A DNA stretch of 33,806 nt from Holosporales bacterium (GTDB taxonomy: Bacteria; Pseudomonadota; Alphaproteobacteria; Paracaedibacterales; UBA11393). The notes under the pieces were generated by a model. It was not told the DNA's origin. It saw nothing but the letters and a program-made list of their open reading frames with translations, and made no database searches. The stretch is from positions 1 through 33,806 of the forward strand of contig DPKF01000031.1 in the NCBI GenBank assembly GCA_003542655.1, in the 5' to 3' direction. Made by a program: the position numbers and the translations under genes. This document shows, piece by piece, positions 24,943 through 32,358 of this stretch. How positions within the stretch are numbered: position 1 is the stretch's first letter; each line of letters begins with the position of its first letter.

Positions 24943-25758
24943 TTATGATAAAGTTCTTAGAATTTCCATAAGCCGTGACGCTGATCCGTGCAAGATTTCT
25001 TGGTGCATTGGTGTGGCTGCTGGATGCATGTTCCACCATTCGTGAGGCCCTTTTACTTGTTGGGGAATTATGTGATGGGCTTGAAATTGTGTATCACTCT
25101 TAGCAATCAACTTTCCATCTTTACCAAGAACATCTTTTGTATACTTAGGCCAGTCTCGTACCTTGGTTGTGCCGCCCATATGTTCCCAATCTTTTATTAA
25201 TTTCTGCCTTGTAGCGGGAGTGAAATTATTTGAATGTGACGCTTTCTCGCCTACAGACAGTTTCTCAAATTGTTTGTTCTTTAAGCAATAGTCTATCAGC
25301 TGTTTTTTTTGCTCTATCGTAATTTTTCTACCTGTAGTTATTTCAACTTCTCTCAATGCTGTACGTAACTCTGTACCGGGAACTTCTCGTGCATTTCCAT
25401 TGGCTGCCGTTTGTTTAGCATTTTTTATGACCGCGTTTGCTTCTTTTTTTTGCATAATATGTTTTGCAAATACTTGTCCGGCCTTAAGGGCTGATTCAGC
25501 AGCAACCTGTACAGTGCTCTGCGGTGCCGCCGAAGACTTGACAGCAGCAGGTGCAGCTCCGTTATGTCCAGCAGCACCGCCTCTGCTTACTATACCACCT
25601 GTACCCTGTGCTTTCATAGAGCTTTGTGTTGGGATAGTATGGCCCATTGTCCTTGCGATGTCTGCCCTAACTGTGGTGGCACCTATGCTAACCAAAAGAC
25701 CTAAAAGGAGTCTGAAAAATAGATTGTAACGAAAACCTATCTTGTTTTGAAACGTCAT
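24943..25758 (-). CDS. secreted HNH/AHH-type nuclease toxin
   Basis: The 271-residue product has a Sec-type N-terminal signal (basic start, hydrophobic about residues 14-27, cleavage near TVRAD). It continues with a low-complexity Ala/Gly/Gln-rich linker (about 40-120) and a C-terminal nuclease domain. The last 44 residues begin with HHIIP (His228-His229), preceded by QA. GPHEWWNMHPA supplies an Asn at about 243, and MHQEILHG supplies His at about 252 and 257. This matches the HNH/endonuclease VII superfamily of bacterial polymorphic toxins with an A-H-H-type signature, predicted to cut nucleic acid with a bound metal. All expected ligands are present, so it should be active. The SUKH immunity gene follows 11 bases on. 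How it is delivered is unknown: no CdiA, Rhs or LXG module is attached, and a signal peptide points to the periplasm or outside. Confidence 0.78.
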   Translation of the reverse strand: MTFQNKIGFRYNLFFRLLLGLLVSIGATTVRADIARTMGHTIPTQSSMKAQGTGGIVSRGGAAGHNGAAPAAVKSSAAPQSTVQVAAESALKAGQVFAKHIMQKKEANAVIKNAKQTAANGNAREVPGTELRTALREVEITTGRKITIEQKKQLIDYCLKNKQFEKLSVGEKASHSNNFTPATRQKLIKDWEHMGGTTKVRDWPKYTKDVLGKDGKLIAKSDTQFQAHHIIPQQVKGPHEWWNMHPAATPMHQEILHGSASRLMEILRTLS

Positions 25759-25768
25759 AATGAGGTTT

Positions 25769-25855
25769 TTAGTCCTTTGTCGTGCTGGCCTCTAGTGCCG
25801 CGATTTCTTCCTCAGATTTAAGCAATTTTTTTAAATTGTTTATCCTATCAATCAT
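25769..25855 (-). CDS. small ORF of 28 codons linking the two toxin-immunity pairs
   Basis: The frame starts at an ATG overlapping the stop of the preceding immunity gene (shared bases ATGATTGA, 25848-25855) and ends ten bases before the HNH toxin start. The peptide is amphipathic and charged (MIDRINNLKKLLKSEEE in its first half). It may be a translational coupler, the stump of a decayed gene or chance. No homologue is recognised. Confidence 0.3.
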   Translation of the reverse strand: MIDRINNLKKLLKSEEEIAALEASTTKD

Positions 25856-26594
25856 ACAACCCACCAAGTTGTTTTGTAATAAGCTCTTTAGGCACAAGGG
25901 GATAGTCTACCATCACATCTAAGCCCTTAAAGCGTGCAAGATTCACAACAGCAAGTGGCCAAAAGGCGATCACCTCATCAACAGTGCCACCAAAAATGCC
26001 TTGGGGGGTGCTTAACCGTTTGTGACCCTTGATCATGGTAGCGAATCCAGAAAGGAACTTTTCCTTATCGTGATCGTAAATTGCTTGAAAGCAAAGCGCA
26101 TACCCAACATAGGATTTTAATCTTTTAGCAAATATTATTTCCATATCATTTAAATCTGCACGTGTACCATCTTGGCCCAGAATAAAAAGGCGAAAAGCTT
26201 TATGGCAGTGTTTTGCAAGTGGTCCAGTTTTTTTTAAGTTAATATTTAAAAACCTTTTCACTATATTTTTGATCAAATCTAAATCTTGGGTGCATAACGT
26301 TTCAAAGATTTTGTCAAAAGCTGGAGCGCTTACAAATTCATAATCTTCTGGATATTCACCTGCATCACGTTTATCAAGCATTTTGTTTTGATAATGCACA
26401 ACCTGTTTCATATGATCAATGAAACCCTGAACATCGTGATCCAGAACATAGGAACATACGGCGAAAAAACGGTGATCATCCATATACCAATACCATGTAC
26501 GTGGATCGTCTTCTCCTTTTTCTTCTTTTCTCTTGTTATGTTGCTCTAAATATTCAATCTTTAAATCGGATAATCTTTCTTGCAAATCTCCCAT
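25848..26594 (-). CDS. putative immunity protein of the PD-(D/E)XK toxin
   Basis: The 248-residue product is mostly alpha-helical, has no signal peptide or membrane segment and is rich in aromatic and charged residues (RTWYWYMDDHRFFAVCSYVL near 32-51). It ends with a pattern seen in several immunity families (a hydrophobic helix, then a YPLVPKELITKQL tail). I recall Imm49-like and DUF1911/PoNi proteins ending this way, but cannot assign it. Its start lies one base after the stop of the nuclease-domain gene, the classic toxin-then-immunity arrangement, and that context is the main reason for the call. Alternatives are any cytoplasmic helical protein. Confidence 0.6.
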   Translation of the reverse strand: MGDLQERLSDLKIEYLEQHNKRKEEKGEDDPRTWYWYMDDHRFFAVCSYVLDHDVQGFIDHMKQVVHYQNKMLDKRDAGEYPEDYEFVSAPAFDKIFETLCTQDLDLIKNIVKRFLNINLKKTGPLAKHCHKAFRLFILGQDGTRADLNDMEIIFAKRLKSYVGYALCFQAIYDHDKEKFLSGFATMIKGHKRLSTPQGIFGGTVDEVIAFWPLAVVNLARFKGLDVMVDYPLVPKELITKQLGGLYD

Positions 26595-26595
26595 A

Positions 26596-27027
26596 TTATT
26601 CTCCTAATTGTGGGGCATGGGGCAAATCAACTTTCGTCCAAGAATTATGGCCACTTGCATCTGTGACATTCACACGACGACGGATTAAGCCTAGGTTATT
26701 TTCTAAAATTTTTGCTGTTGATTTTAATGTTGGATCTTCTATTTTTTTCATATCCCTGATCTTTGCTAAAACCCAAGGTTCACTCATTTGTGTAACCTCG
26801 TTAACATTTTTAGCCATGCTTGCATTTCCTGATGTTGCATATTTTGATTCTACAATAATAATGTCAGCGGGTACACCCGGTTTTTCCCATTTTACAAATA
26901 CACCATCAAACCCCTTATTACCTGGTAGTTTAGATTCAAGTTTTACATAACCGGCACGAAGCATCGTTGCTTCACCGGCTGCCTCTCCAATTGCCCCTTT
27001 AACTTGGGCAACACGGGCGTTTAACAT
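26596..27027 (-). CDS. PD-(D/E)XK nuclease toxin domain (PoNe-like), probably 5' truncated
   Basis: The 143-residue product matches the restriction-endonuclease-like C-terminal domains of polymorphic toxins. It has GAIGEAAGEATMLRAGY (Glu15, Glu19), then NKGFDGVF with Asp41 and IIIVESKY with the Glu60-x-Lys62 pair, together the D-ExK active site. A helix with EVTQMSEPWVLAKIRD follows, as in other 'QMS-x-x-W' toxin nucleases. No signal or delivery domain is present. The ATG is at 27025-27027, and IS630 transposase homology starts at 27030, three bases beyond, so the start is probably fortuitous and the original gene was longer. The domain looks intact, with no frameshift. The immunity gene follows at one base. 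It is likely a stump of a larger effector; whether it is still translated is unclear. Confidence 0.65.
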   Translation of the reverse strand: MLNARVAQVKGAIGEAAGEATMLRAGYVKLESKLPGNKGFDGVFVKWEKPGVPADIIIVESKYATSGNASMAKNVNEVTQMSEPWVLAKIRDMKKIEDPTLKSTAKILENNLGLIRRRVNVTDASGHNSWTKVDLPHAPQLGE

Positions 27028-27029
27028 AG

Positions 27030-27481
27030 GTGTGGGGAGAGAAAGGAAAACGTCAGCGCATTTTAAAAGACCTTCGTTTTAAGTATACCTATATTTATGG
27101 TGCAATATGTCCGGAGCGCGATACGGGTGAGGCCATTATCGTTAATGAAGTTTCAAAAGTAGCTATGGAAAAACATCTGATGCTGTCAGTAAAATTATTC
27201 CAATAGATCGACATGCTCTCATGGTTATGGATAAAGCGCCGTGGCACAGATTTTTAAATGTTCCTAAAAATATCACGATTGTTCATTTACCTTCGTATAG
27301 TCCAGAACTGAATCCACATGAAAACATTTGGGAATATATGAAAAATAACTTTCTCTCAAATCGTGTGTTTAATACTGTGGATGATATCCTTGAGGCGTGT
27401 TGTGAGGCATGGAATAAACTTACTGCTGAGAAAGGACGTATCACTTCTATTGGAACTAGAACTTGGGCAAACATTACCTAA
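27030..27481 (+). pseudogene. IS630-family transposase, C-terminal part, frameshifted
   Basis: The reading starts VWGEKGKRQR at 27030, continues RFKYTYIYGAICP and then loses frame near 27176-27186. It resumes in another frame with HALMVMDKAPWH and ends with SYSPELNPHENIWEYMKNN and WANIT. These are the second half of the DDE domain of IS630 transposases: the second Asp is in MVMDKA and the final Glu is in the PELNPHENIW motif. A one-base deletion explains the shift. The N-terminal half with the first Asp is missing. The fragment abuts the nuclease toxin, which reads away from it. Confidence 0.8.
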
Positions 27482-27717
27482 AATTTTATGAAAATGGTAT
27501 GATAAGCATCTGGATACTTTTCAATATCCTGCTTTAGAGCATCCATATCTATTTTTGTGGCCGGCTTATGACGAGTGGCATGTGGTTCAATCTTTTTTGA
27601 CCAACGAAATAAGGTCGCCATAGAAATATTAAATAATTGGGAGATTTCTAGAAAGGTTAAATTTTGATCAGCTTTAATGCTAAAAATCTTGCGGCGCAAA
27701 TCTAAGGAGTAAGTCAT
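27478..27717 (-). pseudogene. IS630-family transposase, N-terminal helix-turn-helix part
   Basis: The 79 codons begin MTYSLDLRRKIFSI, then LTFLEISQLFNISMATLFRW, the helix-turn-helix of IS630 orfA, and ALKQDIEKYPDAY, the usual end of the linker. After that the sequence is unrelated (HTIFIKF and stop), so homology ends near 27500. It runs opposite to the C-terminal fragment and meets it tail to tail with a four-base overlap. It is not functional as it stands. Confidence 0.78.
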
Positions 27718-27839
27718 GGAATAGTGGCTAAATAATATTATTATACCTCATTTTATACTGGTTTAGCTATATCATACACATAAAAACACAGAACCAGTAA
27801 AAATTTTTCATCCCGAATTGGGGCCTTGTGCAAGCGATG

Positions 27840-28091
27840 TTACAGTACCTCAATTTGTATAGCATGCAACCCTTTTTTTAAAACAACATCTAACGCATGA
27901 TATATTTTTTGATGGATTTGAATTTTTGTTAGCGAGCTAAAAGATTCAGATTTAATTGAAATTTTAACATGCGTTATACCTGTATCGCTTCCCTCGTAAT
28001 GATCAGCGTGCTTATATGAATGGTCTTCTATCTTCAAAACATCAGGGGACAATATGTTTAACGCCTCTTCAATTTCTAATAAAGTAATCAT
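27840..28091 (-). CDS. bolA: BolA family protein
   Basis: BolA-like proteins bind monothiol glutaredoxin and [2Fe-2S] clusters or DNA and have been tied to stress morphology and iron-sulfur handling. The 83-residue product has the class II KH-like pattern. A helix with ITLLEIEEAL is followed by VLKIEDHSYKHADHYEG with the conserved His/Ser run, THVKISIKSESF, then HQKIYHALDVVLKKGLHAIQI with the C-terminal His that contributes to cluster binding. Length fits a short BolA (IbaG/YrbA-like). It is the first gene after the IS630 remnant and is divergent from lpxC. Confidence 0.88.
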   Translation of the reverse strand: MITLLEIEEALNILSPDVLKIEDHSYKHADHYEGSDTGITHVKISIKSESFSSLTKIQIHQKIYHALDVVLKKGLHAIQIEVL

Positions 28092-28159
28092 AATCTATAT
28101 AATATTTTGTAATAGGATATATTTTGCATTGTAATACATATAAATGGCATTATAAAACT

Positions 28160-29032
28160 ATGAAAAAAATATATAGACAAAAAACACTTCAAGCCCCTGT
28201 AAGGTTACAAGGGATTGGCGTGCATTCCGGCACTTCTATAAATCTAGCGCTCATGCCCGCATCTGTTGATCACGGCATCAAATTTCAAAGAACAGATGTT
28301 GATGCGCATAATCTTATTGAGGCAACCTATAACCTTGTATCAGACACAAAAATGTCGACAACGCTAACCAATGAAAATGGTGTTAGCATTTCAACTGTAG
28401 AACATCTCATGGCAGCGCTTTCTGGTTATGGAATTACCAATTGTCTTATTCAAGTATCAGGCTCTGAAATACCCATTATGGATGGAAGTGCCCAAAATTT
28501 TTGTCATGCTATCCAGACAGCGGGTATAAAAACACAAGAAAAATCGACTCAATCTGTTAAAGTATTAAAGACGATTCGTGTCACAGCGGGAACGTCTTGG
28601 GCAGAATTATCCCCATCTTCAGAGCGCACCTTTACAATTAATTTTGATTTTTCAAACCGCTTGCCAAGCACACTGAAACAATCAAAAGATATAACGTTCA
28701 ACCTAGAAGACGAAGATTTTCATTTATTATTTGCAAAAGCACGCACTTTTGGGTTATTTGAGGATGCACAAAAGGTACAAGCTATGGGCCTTGCAAAAGG
28801 CGCAAGCTTAGACAATACAATTATTATTAAAGATGAGGGCGTCTTAAACCCCGAAGGGCTCCGTCACCCAGATGAGTTTTCACACCATAAAATATTGGAT
28901 GCTATCGGCGATTTAGCTTTATGTGACCAAACCATAATGGGTGCTTACACTGCTTATAATGGATCACATGACCTAAACAACAAACTACTGCGTGCACTTT
29001 TTAATACGCCAAGTGCATGGAAAAACACTTAA
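28160..29032 (+). CDS. lpxC: UDP-3-O-acyl-N-acetylglucosamine deacetylase LpxC
   Basis: LpxC is the zinc enzyme catalysing the committed step of lipid A synthesis. Motifs seen are LQGIGVHSG near the N terminus, STVEHLMAALSGYGI with the first zinc His, MDGSAQNF, RTFGLFEDAQKVQAMGLAKGASLDN, and HPDEFSHHKILDAIGDLAL with the His and Asp zinc ligands. HDLNNKLLRAL supplies the catalytic His. All metal and catalytic residues are present. The start is the ATG at 28160, giving MKKIYRQKTLQAP; the frame extends back to a TTG at 28124, but that would add an unconserved extension. The RHH gene follows after four bases. Confidence 0.96.
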   Translation: MKKIYRQKTLQAPVRLQGIGVHSGTSINLALMPASVDHGIKFQRTDVDAHNLIEATYNLVSDTKMSTTLTNENGVSISTVEHLMAALSGYGITNCLIQVSGSEIPIMDGSAQNFCHAIQTAGIKTQEKSTQSVKVLKTIRVTAGTSWAELSPSSERTFTINFDFSNRLPSTLKQSKDITFNLEDEDFHLLFAKARTFGLFEDAQKVQAMGLAKGASLDNTIIIKDEGVLNPEGLRHPDEFSHHKILDAIGDLALCDQTIMGAYTAYNGSHDLNNKLLRALFNTPSAWKNT

Positions 29033-29036
29033 AAAC

Positions 29037-29249
29037 ATGAGTATTCAAAAACGCTCACTCACTCTATTTTCACACAGGACAAGCATTAGCTTAGAACCTG
29101 ATTTTTGGCATGCCTTAAATGATATAGCAAAAAACAAGCAATTATCGCTTCAAAAACTTATTGAACTTATTGACCAGCAACGAGAAAATAATAATTTATC
29201 ATCTGCTATCCGGATATATGTTCTACACTATTTTCAAAAAAATATATAA
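29037..29249 (+). CDS. ribbon-helix-helix domain protein (PF13467-like)
   Basis: This 70-residue protein matches the alphaproteobacterial stand-alone RHH_4 family. It has an N-terminal strand (KRSLTLFSHRTSISLEPDFW) that would form the DNA-contacting ribbon, and then two helices (HALNDIAKNKQLSLQKLIEL and SSAIRIYVLHYF). Members are thought to be small DNA-binding proteins, but no target is known. The frame is open from 28992 inside lpxC, yet the ATG at 29037 is right because family proteins start just before KRS. Its stop lies within the A run of the leftward terminator. Four bases separate it from lpxC, so cotranscription is likely. Confidence 0.85.
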   Translation: MSIQKRSLTLFSHRTSISLEPDFWHALNDIAKNKQLSLQKLIELIDQQRENNNLSSAIRIYVLHYFQKNI

Positions 29250-29272
29250 AAAAAGTCCCACTTAGTGGGACT
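29248..29272 (-). terminator. intrinsic terminator for the leftward secreted-protein gene
   Basis: On the minus strand AGTCCCAC, loop TAA, GTGGGACT is followed by a run of six to seven T (plus-strand A 29248-29254). It lies 25 bases after the stop of the gene at 29297. On the plus strand there is no T run after it, so it does not terminate lpxC well. Confidence 0.85.
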
Positions 29273-29296
29273 ATGCAGAATATTTAAAAAAATACT

Positions 29297-30403
29297 TCAC
29301 GAATTTAAAATAAAATTTAACATCATTGCTAAAGACTTCATCGCCCTATTACGGACGCCCTCTAAACAACCACCATTTTCTTTATAGTTTTCCATTATTT
29401 GCTGTAAAACAAGATATTTAAGCGTGCCAAAAGTGGTATCACCATCAAGCGCCTTAAGCTCATCTAAAATAGAAATTGTATAAGCCACAAGTGATAAAAC
29501 TTTAGGGCGATTTGCCGCTTGCATTACTGCACCCGCAATCCATCTTTCTCCTGCTTCAGCTGAAAAACCATGTTGCGCTTGTACGCTATCATCTGGAAAA
29601 TGGCTCATAAAACGAAAAAGCACTTGATAAACTTCAGAACGCTTAGGGCCTTCTGCTTCTGCTGCAGCTTCTTCCTTGTAGTCAGCCTTACCAAAACCCA
29701 TATCGTTTGCTACTTGTAATAATGCATCAATATTTGCTGCACAAAAATCGTCATGCTGATGCACATCACCAAAAGTATTAATCTGTGTCAGAACGGATGC
29801 AACAACTTGACGCATATCAGACACTTTAGGATGCCTGCGTGCAGATAACATTTTAATAACAACTAATTCTCTTGCTGCATTAGCAACAGCATATTGTGCT
29901 GGTAAAGGAATACCAAATAATACATGCTTAATATGGGCTATATCACTTGATGAAAAATGATCACCAAGAGCGGCAGTTATATTATCGGGACCAATCGCTT
30001 CCAACGCCCCTAAAATGATACCTGCCTGTTTTAATTTTTCTGCAAGAGATTCTGGCAATTCTGGTGCTGCATGTCTAACAGACCTTGTGCCTTCTGGCCT
30101 CACCGATAGTGCAGCAGGCGCAGCTGCTTCAGGATGTGCAAATAAAACGCTAGAAATAACTGCTAAATCATGCTGTGACAATCCGCTATCAGAAAATACA
30201 GCACGGACGTCCTCAGCATTATGAAATTGTCTTAAAACATCAGCGTGAATATCATTTTCTATCAGTTTGAACACTAATGCACTTGGTAGCCCCTCAATTC
30301 CATATTGTGCTGCAATAGATTGCTCTAGCGCATCATCATCTGATGCAAATACCTGTGTCATCAGTGTTGTAACGAACACCATTTTAAAAAAAACTTTTTT
30401 CAT
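29297..30403 (-). CDS. secreted protein of unknown function
   Basis: I do not recognise this 368-residue protein. It starts with a Sec signal peptide (hydrophobic residues 5-18, likely cleavage near QVFASDD). The mature part is Ala-rich and helical. An acidic first segment (about 21-95) is followed by a proline-rich stretch (about 96-120, including HPEAAAPAAL) and then by more helices, including two loosely similar segments (EGLPSALVFKLIEND near the start and PLPAQYAVANAARELV in the middle). These might be internal helical repeats, but the resemblance is weak. No catalytic motif, transmembrane segment or lipobox is seen. A ribosome-binding site AAGGAAAAGG precedes the ATG, and a good promoter and a terminator bracket it, so it is a single-gene unit between lpxC-rhh and flhB. 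Confidence 0.7.
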   Translation of the reverse strand: MKKVFFKMVFVTTLMTQVFASDDDALEQSIAAQYGIEGLPSALVFKLIENDIHADVLRQFHNAEDVRAVFSDSGLSQHDLAVISSVLFAHPEAAAPAALSVRPEGTRSVRHAAPELPESLAEKLKQAGIILGALEAIGPDNITAALGDHFSSSDIAHIKHVLFGIPLPAQYAVANAARELVVIKMLSARRHPKVSDMRQVVASVLTQINTFGDVHQHDDFCAANIDALLQVANDMGFGKADYKEEAAAEAEGPKRSEVYQVLFRFMSHFPDDSVQAQHGFSAEAGERWIAGAVMQAANRPKVLSLVAYTISILDELKALDGDTTFGTLKYLVLQQIMENYKENGGCLEGVRNRAMKSLAMMLNFILNS

Positions 30404-30447
30404 ACCTTTTCCTTATATTATTTTTTTTAACTTACTAGTATATACAA

Positions 30448-30476
30448 AACATAATGTCTCTAGATCAAAAAGTCAA
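30448..30476 (-). promoter_or_regulatory. sigma-70-like promoter for the secreted-protein gene
   Basis: On the minus strand TTGACT (30471-30476), 17-base spacer and TATGTT (30448-30453) lie about 45-70 bases before the ATG at 30403. The -35 matches at five of six positions, the -10 at four. It is in the 92-base gap after flhB. Confidence 0.5.
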
Positions 30477-30495
30477 TGTTTGTTTTTAATATGTT

Positions 30496-31575
30496 TTAAT
30501 AAATCGTTTTTTGTTTCATTTCCATCACAATGCGCAAAACAGCCGCAACAGATTTATAGAATTTTGGTGGAATTTCGTCTTCTATATCAACCAGACCATA
30601 CAAAGAACGCGTCAACGGTGGGTTTTCAATCACGGGTATATTATTATTTTTTGCAACTTCCCTTATGCGTAACGCAACAGCATCTTGCCCCTTTGCAACC
30701 ACAATAGGGGCATGCATACTGTCTTCGTCCCATTTTAAGGCAATTGAGTAGTGCGTTGGGTTTGTAAGAATAACTGTTGCTTTTGGGACTTCCGCCATCA
30801 TACGCTTACGTGATTTTTCCATCCGCAACTGCTTTAATTTTTGCTTAATTTCTGGGTCTCCATCAGCTTCCTTATGCTCTTTTTTTAAGTCATATTTACT
30901 CATACGCATTTTTTTAAAATAACTAAAACGCTGATAAAAATAATCACCCACAGCAATAAAACCAAATGCAATAATCAAACTTAAATAGACAACAAAATTT
31001 AAATCATATATAACTTTTCCAAACTCCGATGTGCTTAGCCACATCCAAGTACTTAAAAATTTTGTTTCATCATGCAAACTGATATATAAAGCACCACCAA
31101 GCACAATTAATTTAGCAACATTTTTCAATGAATCGACTAGGTTTTCTTTTGAAAAGATCTTCTTAAACCCCTTTTTTAAAGATAAATTAGAAAATTTAGG
31201 TTTAATCGATTTAAACGTAATAGCGCCCCATTTTTGCGGTAAACCACCAAGTAAGGCGGCCACAAAAAGCACAATCATAGTTGGCGCTAATATTTTTAAA
31301 AGAACAATATAAACATGCCACCCTACTTTTTTTGTGCTTATTTCTAAATCAAACGTATGAGGACGCTCTATAAAAACGAGGCTATCTGTCAGCATTGTTT
31401 TTACAGACCAAGGCAGTACATACAAAATGCAAATGGCGCTACTCATAATCATACAAAAGGTGATAATTTCTTTTGAAAAAACAACATTACCCTCCTCTTT
31501 GGCTTTCTCTAATTTTCGACTAGAAGGTTCTTCAGTCTTATCATCACTATCATCATCGCCCTTATCCTCAGACAT
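30496..31575 (-). CDS. flhB: flagellar biosynthesis protein FlhB
   Basis: FlhB is the autocleaving switch protein of the flagellar export apparatus that sets rod/hook versus filament substrate specificity. The 359-residue product has the acidic, charged N terminus (DDKTEEPSSRKLEKAKEEG), four membrane segments (about 35-55, 92-110, 148-165, 190-210), a charged cytoplasmic linker and the autocleavage motif NPTH (near 272-275, in TNPTHYSIALKWDE). The C-terminal domain ends with VIENPPLTRSLYGL. All cleavage residues are present. It follows fliR with a three-base gap and is the last flagellar gene of the leftward block. Confidence 0.95.
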   Translation of the reverse strand: MSEDKGDDDSDDKTEEPSSRKLEKAKEEGNVVFSKEIITFCMIMSSAICILYVLPWSVKTMLTDSLVFIERPHTFDLEISTKKVGWHVYIVLLKILAPTMIVLFVAALLGGLPQKWGAITFKSIKPKFSNLSLKKGFKKIFSKENLVDSLKNVAKLIVLGGALYISLHDETKFLSTWMWLSTSEFGKVIYDLNFVVYLSLIIAFGFIAVGDYFYQRFSYFKKMRMSKYDLKKEHKEADGDPEIKQKLKQLRMEKSRKRMMAEVPKATVILTNPTHYSIALKWDEDSMHAPIVVAKGQDAVALRIREVAKNNNIPVIENPPLTRSLYGLVDIEDEIPPKFYKSVAAVLRIVMEMKQKTIY

Positions 31576-31578
31576 AGA

Positions 31579-32352
31579 TCACCTTTTTTGAAAAATTTTA
31601 ATAAAGTTTTCCGAAAAAACAATTTGAAAACCGTTTAGCAGATGCCCTATCAGCAAAGACATCATTAAAAAACCCACAAAAACTTGGGCTGGCATAATAA
31701 TGCTAAACACCTGAATTTGTGGGATAATTTTATTTAAAAGCCCAATACTAAAATTTAAAATTAGCGCCACAATGATAAATGGGTAAGCAAATTGCAGACC
31801 AAGTAAAAACATTTTTTGAAAACTATCAAGTAAACTTATTTTAAAATCATGCAACACGCCAAGCTGATGAATATCAATAAATTCATAGGAATGATATAAA
31901 ACCTGCACAAGCGTATGATGAAAATTTGCTGCAAACAACAAAACAACTGCACCAACTGTTAAAGCGAGTGTAGGTAACATTGTTTGTGAGCCACTAGATG
32001 GATTAAAAAGCATCGCACTGGATAACCCAGATTCCATACCAATAATATGCCCTAAAATATCAATCAAAAAAAACAAAACCTTTGCAGATAACCCTATAAA
32101 TGCCCCCATACCAAATTCTAAAAGCATTAAATATAGAATATTTATTTGATTCAGGTCACTTGTCGTTGGAAGAAACTTACTAATAAGTGGCGTTAAAAAT
32201 ATGGCAAGCGTTGCGGCCAACATAACCTTAGCTTGTGATACAATTTCTTTTTGCGAAAAAATAGGCGCCATCATAATCAAACCTAATACACGGGCAAAAC
32301 ACAAGAAAAACGGATAAAGCCCGTCCAAGGCCAGATTATGGACATTATTCAT
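31579..32352 (-). CDS. fliR: flagellar biosynthesis protein FliR
   Basis: FliR joins FliP and FliQ in the helical export-gate core of the flagellar type III system. The 257-residue product is almost entirely hydrophobic, with about six membrane-associated helices (10-27, 40-60, 68-90, 125-150, 175-200, 212-235). Family landmarks include RVLGLIMMAPIFSQKEI near 18-34, GMESGLSSAMLFNPSSG near 117-133 and the QIQVFSIIMPAQVFVGFL segment near 210. It lies six bases after fliQ and three before flhB. Confidence 0.93.
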   Translation of the reverse strand: MNNVHNLALDGLYPFFLCFARVLGLIMMAPIFSQKEIVSQAKVMLAATLAIFLTPLISKFLPTTSDLNQINILYLMLLEFGMGAFIGLSAKVLFFLIDILGHIIGMESGLSSAMLFNPSSGSQTMLPTLALTVGAVVLLFAANFHHTLVQVLYHSYEFIDIHQLGVLHDFKISLLDSFQKMFLLGLQFAYPFIIVALILNFSIGLLNKIIPQIQVFSIIMPAQVFVGFLMMSLLIGHLLNGFQIVFSENFIKIFQKR

Positions 32353-32358
32353 AGAGCA

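Larger units (their letters stand above)
27028..27770. mobile_element. rearranged IS630-family remnant
   Basis: The two transposase pieces together span this stretch; the middle of the transposase is missing. The right end is put near 27770, where the AT-rich flank (27718-27770) could hold the original left terminal repeat. I could not identify matching inverted repeats or a TA duplication with certainty. Confidence 0.6.

Noticed and set aside
24932..25039. Longer SUKH gene starting at 25039
   Set aside because: It would overlap the HNH toxin's coding end, adds unconserved residues and ignores the strong AAGGAG before 24931.
28124..28159. TTG start of lpxC 12 codons upstream
   Set aside because: LpxC proteins begin close to the K-x-x-x-Q-K-T-L segment; the ATG at 28160 fits, and the extension is unlike family members.
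28992..29036. Longer RHH gene beginning within lpxC
   Set aside because: The extra 15 residues are the out-of-frame end of lpxC; family proteins start at M-x-x-x-K-R-S.
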